A stretch of 38,322 bases of DNA from Candidatus Woesearchaeota archaeon (GTDB lineage: Archaea; Nanobdellota; Nanobdellia; Woesearchaeales; JAGVXP01). Numbering within the stretch: the first letter of the stretch is position 1; each line of letters begins with the position of its first letter. The notes beneath the pieces were generated by a model. The model saw only the letters and a list, made by a program, of their open reading frames with translations. It had not been told where the DNA came from and searched no databases. The position numbers were made by a program, and so were the translations under genes. Location of the stretch: NCBI GenBank assembly GCA_018303725.1, contig JAGVXP010000034.1, positions 1-38,322 on the forward strand, written 5' to 3'. Positions 37,063-38,322 of this stretch are shown here, piece by piece.

Positions 37063-38322
37063 TCACAAATTCCTGATTTCTTTACTACCAGTATATTCTC
37101 CATGAGGTTTTTTCTCAGGAGCACTATACTTAGCAATATATTCCTTCTCAATCCTTTCCAATTCTTTAATATAGCCTTTCGCTTTCTCGTTCTCTTCCGC
37201 TAATCTACCAAACATAACCTCATAAGGATGCTTAGGCGGAACTCTATTTAATTCGGTTATTATTCCATCCTTTGTTTTAAAATACTCTGTAAATGCTTTA
37301 ATAGCATCTTCTTTATTGTGTATAGGTATATGAGCAGGAGGAGGGGTAACTGGAATCTCTATCTCTTTCATAAGCCTAAGTTGCTTCTTAATCCTTCCAT
37401 ACAATATAGATATCCAATAATATTCAGTTTTATTTACGGCTGTTTTATCTTTATTCCACCATAATTTTCCAATATTGTCAATTGCTGTTAACACCTTTGT
37501 TATCCATACCAAATTTTTACGTCTTTCTGCTAATTTCTGTTCTGTTTCTTCAAGTTCAGATTCATTTACCATATTTTTATTTTCTTCGTCTAAAACTCCT
37601 TTTAACTTTTCATTAATAATAAGGATGATCTCATTACATATTTTAATTAGCTCTTGTATTTTTTTATTGCCCTCAGGGCCATATGCATCATAACCACCTT
37701 CATAAACATAACCCTGATAACCCCCCTCATAACCACCATACTCTCCTTGCATTCCTTTTTTTGTATACTTTTCTATAACCTTCTTTTCAATATCAACTAT
37801 ATCTTTTAAATAACTCTCTTCTCTTTTATTGATATTAGCTAACTCTTTCAAATCCTTTTTCAATTCTCTTATCTTTTTACTGGCTTCTTCTTTTTTATCA
37901 CCCAGGTAAGCTGACTCATCAGAATTGCTATCATCAACATATATCCCGCCTTCTGTTGGTTTCTTTTTTCCAATATCGGCTATCTTTGGAATTAATTTTC
38001 TCTTCTCTTTAATAAGCTCTAATATCCTTATTACAGCCTCTTTTTTCTCTTTTATTGTTTCTATCACTTCTGGAGGTTCTGGTGGTATTACCGGTTTAGG
38101 CTTTTTTTGTCTTCTTAGATATAAAATTAATATGATAATGAAAAGAAGAGGCAATAACCACCACAACCAACTCCTTTTCTCTTCACCACCACCTTCCCCT
38201 TCCCCTTCTCCAACAACTCCACCTTCTCCTTCCCCTTCTCCAACAACTCCACCTTCTCCTTCCCCTTCTCCAACAACTCCACCTTCCCCTTCCCCTTCAC
38301 CAGCAGGAACAATAGCACCAGG
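37063..38322 (-). CDS. Membrane-anchored coiled-coil protein with acidic-glycine repeat linker (5' end outside window)
   Basis: The frame runs off the right edge: 419 residues are present and the N-terminus is missing. It begins PGAIVPAGEGEGEGG, has a repeated linker of unit GVVGEGEGEG (3 copies plus partial), one TM helix (WLWWLLPLLFIIILILYL, about residues 50-70), a basic stop-transfer (RRQKKPKP), then about 350 helical residues with coiled coils and a Gly/Tyr tract (QGEYGGYEGGYQGYVYEGGY). It ends HGEYTGSKEIRNL. A start at TTG 38166 would discard the in-frame linker and part of the TM context, so I reject it. It is probably a surface protein with a cytoplasmic coiled-coil domain. Confidence 0.75.
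   Translation of the reverse strand, partial: PGAIVPAGEGEGEGGVVGEGEGEGGVVGEGEGEGGVVGEGEGEGGGEEKRSWLWWLLPLLFIIILILYLRRQKKPKPVIPPEPPEVIETIKEKKEAVIRILELIKEKRKLIPKIADIGKKKPTEGGIYVDDSNSDESAYLGDKKEEASKKIRELKKDLKELANINKREESYLKDIVDIEKKVIEKYTKKGMQGEYGGYEGGYQGYVYEGGYDAYGPEGNKKIQELIKICNEIILIINEKLKGVLDEENKNMVNESELEETEQKLAERRKNLVWITKVLTAIDNIGKLWWNKDKTAVNKTEYYWISILYGRIKKQLRLMKEIEIPVTPPPAHIPIHNKEDAIKAFTEYFKTKDGIITELNRVPPKHPYEVMFGRLAEENEKAKGYIKELERIEKEYIAKYSAPEKKPHGEYTGSKEIRNL
38191..38298 (-). repeat. 30-bp tandem repeats encoding GVVGEGEGEG
   Basis: Units at 38191-38220, 38221-38250 and 38251-38280 are nearly identical (one or two T/C differences), with a partial unit at 38281-38298. Each encodes ten residues of linker in the minus-strand gene. 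Confidence 0.9.

Noticed and set aside
38127-38318. 63-aa minus-strand frame rich in KGKEKVELLE
   Set aside because: It is the out-of-frame reading of the 30-bp repeats. The frame continuous with the TM helix and coiled coil (PGAIVPAGEG, then GVVGEGEGEG repeats) is open to the window edge and explains the sequence better.
1-38322. CRISPR arrays
   Set aside because: The repeated units seen are either within coding repeats (10-13 kb, 38.2 kb) or palindromic elements without regular unique spacers.

Overview
The window looks like chromosome of an AT-rich archaeon, most likely a DPANN lineage of the Woesearchaeota/Pacearchaeota kind. Archaeal markers are eS17, RNA polymerase subunit L, an XPD helicase, an archaeal RecJ/GAN nuclease, AMMECR1, a PAC2 chaperone, a COG2521 methyltransferase and a METTL5-type methylase. 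Many genes have a TTTAAATA or TTTATATA box about 25 nt before the start codon (leaderless mRNAs), while others carry GAGGTG Shine-Dalgarno sites. The DPANN placement is an inference from the short CPR-like alanyl-tRNA synthetase, the CTDTD Cys-repeat surface protein and the small coiled-coil HTH proteins. I found no tRNA, rRNA, CRISPR array or insertion sequence.

Layout. 1-5431: tiny ORFs (a zinc ribbon and an acidic 23-aa peptide with a strong Shine-Dalgarno), eS17, a 2-TM potassium-channel-like protein overlapping a small gene and a methyltransferase, AlaRS, then a 7-TM protein with a winged-helix partner. 5432-9323: an ncRNA candidate, an EF-Tu-domain-II-like protein, an unlisted 46-aa remnant of a DUF763 gene, then a PaaK-like adenylating enzyme divergent from an MFS transporter-Nudix operon. 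9324-13931: a structured non-coding region with a 35-aa micro-ORF, a large secreted Cys-repeat/dockerin-like protein broken by an exact 28-bp tandem duplication, and a small HELLH metallopeptidase-like gene with a probable frameshift. 13928-22149: mostly minus-strand housekeeping genes (XPD, RecJ/GAN, Na/Ca exchanger, UppS, AMMECR1, RpoL, METTL5-like).

22150-26050 is the most unusual part. It holds two coiled-coil plus HTH proteins, a short tyrosine recombinase with an operator around its TATA box, several double-hairpin palindromic elements, and upstream of the first coiled-coil gene an array of A(T/G)TCCCA boxes at 11-bp spacing running up to the TATA box. The same box recurs inside that gene and beside the METTL5-like gene.

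26051-31081: PAC2, hypothetical proteins, a VapBC pair and an AbiE-like toxin-antitoxin pair, both with palindromic operators. 31276-38322: a probable envelope locus with a single-TM protein, a GT4 and a tandem GT2-GT2-TPR glycosyltransferase, and two large coiled-coil proteins. One of these is truncated by the window edge and has an acidic-glycine repeat linker plus a TM helix. Three proteins here share a Gly-Glu-Tyr tract.

The candidates for something undescribed are the phased operator array with its coiled-coil regulators, the palindromic element family with its 208-bp nested version, and the GEY/coiled-coil/glycosyltransferase envelope locus.
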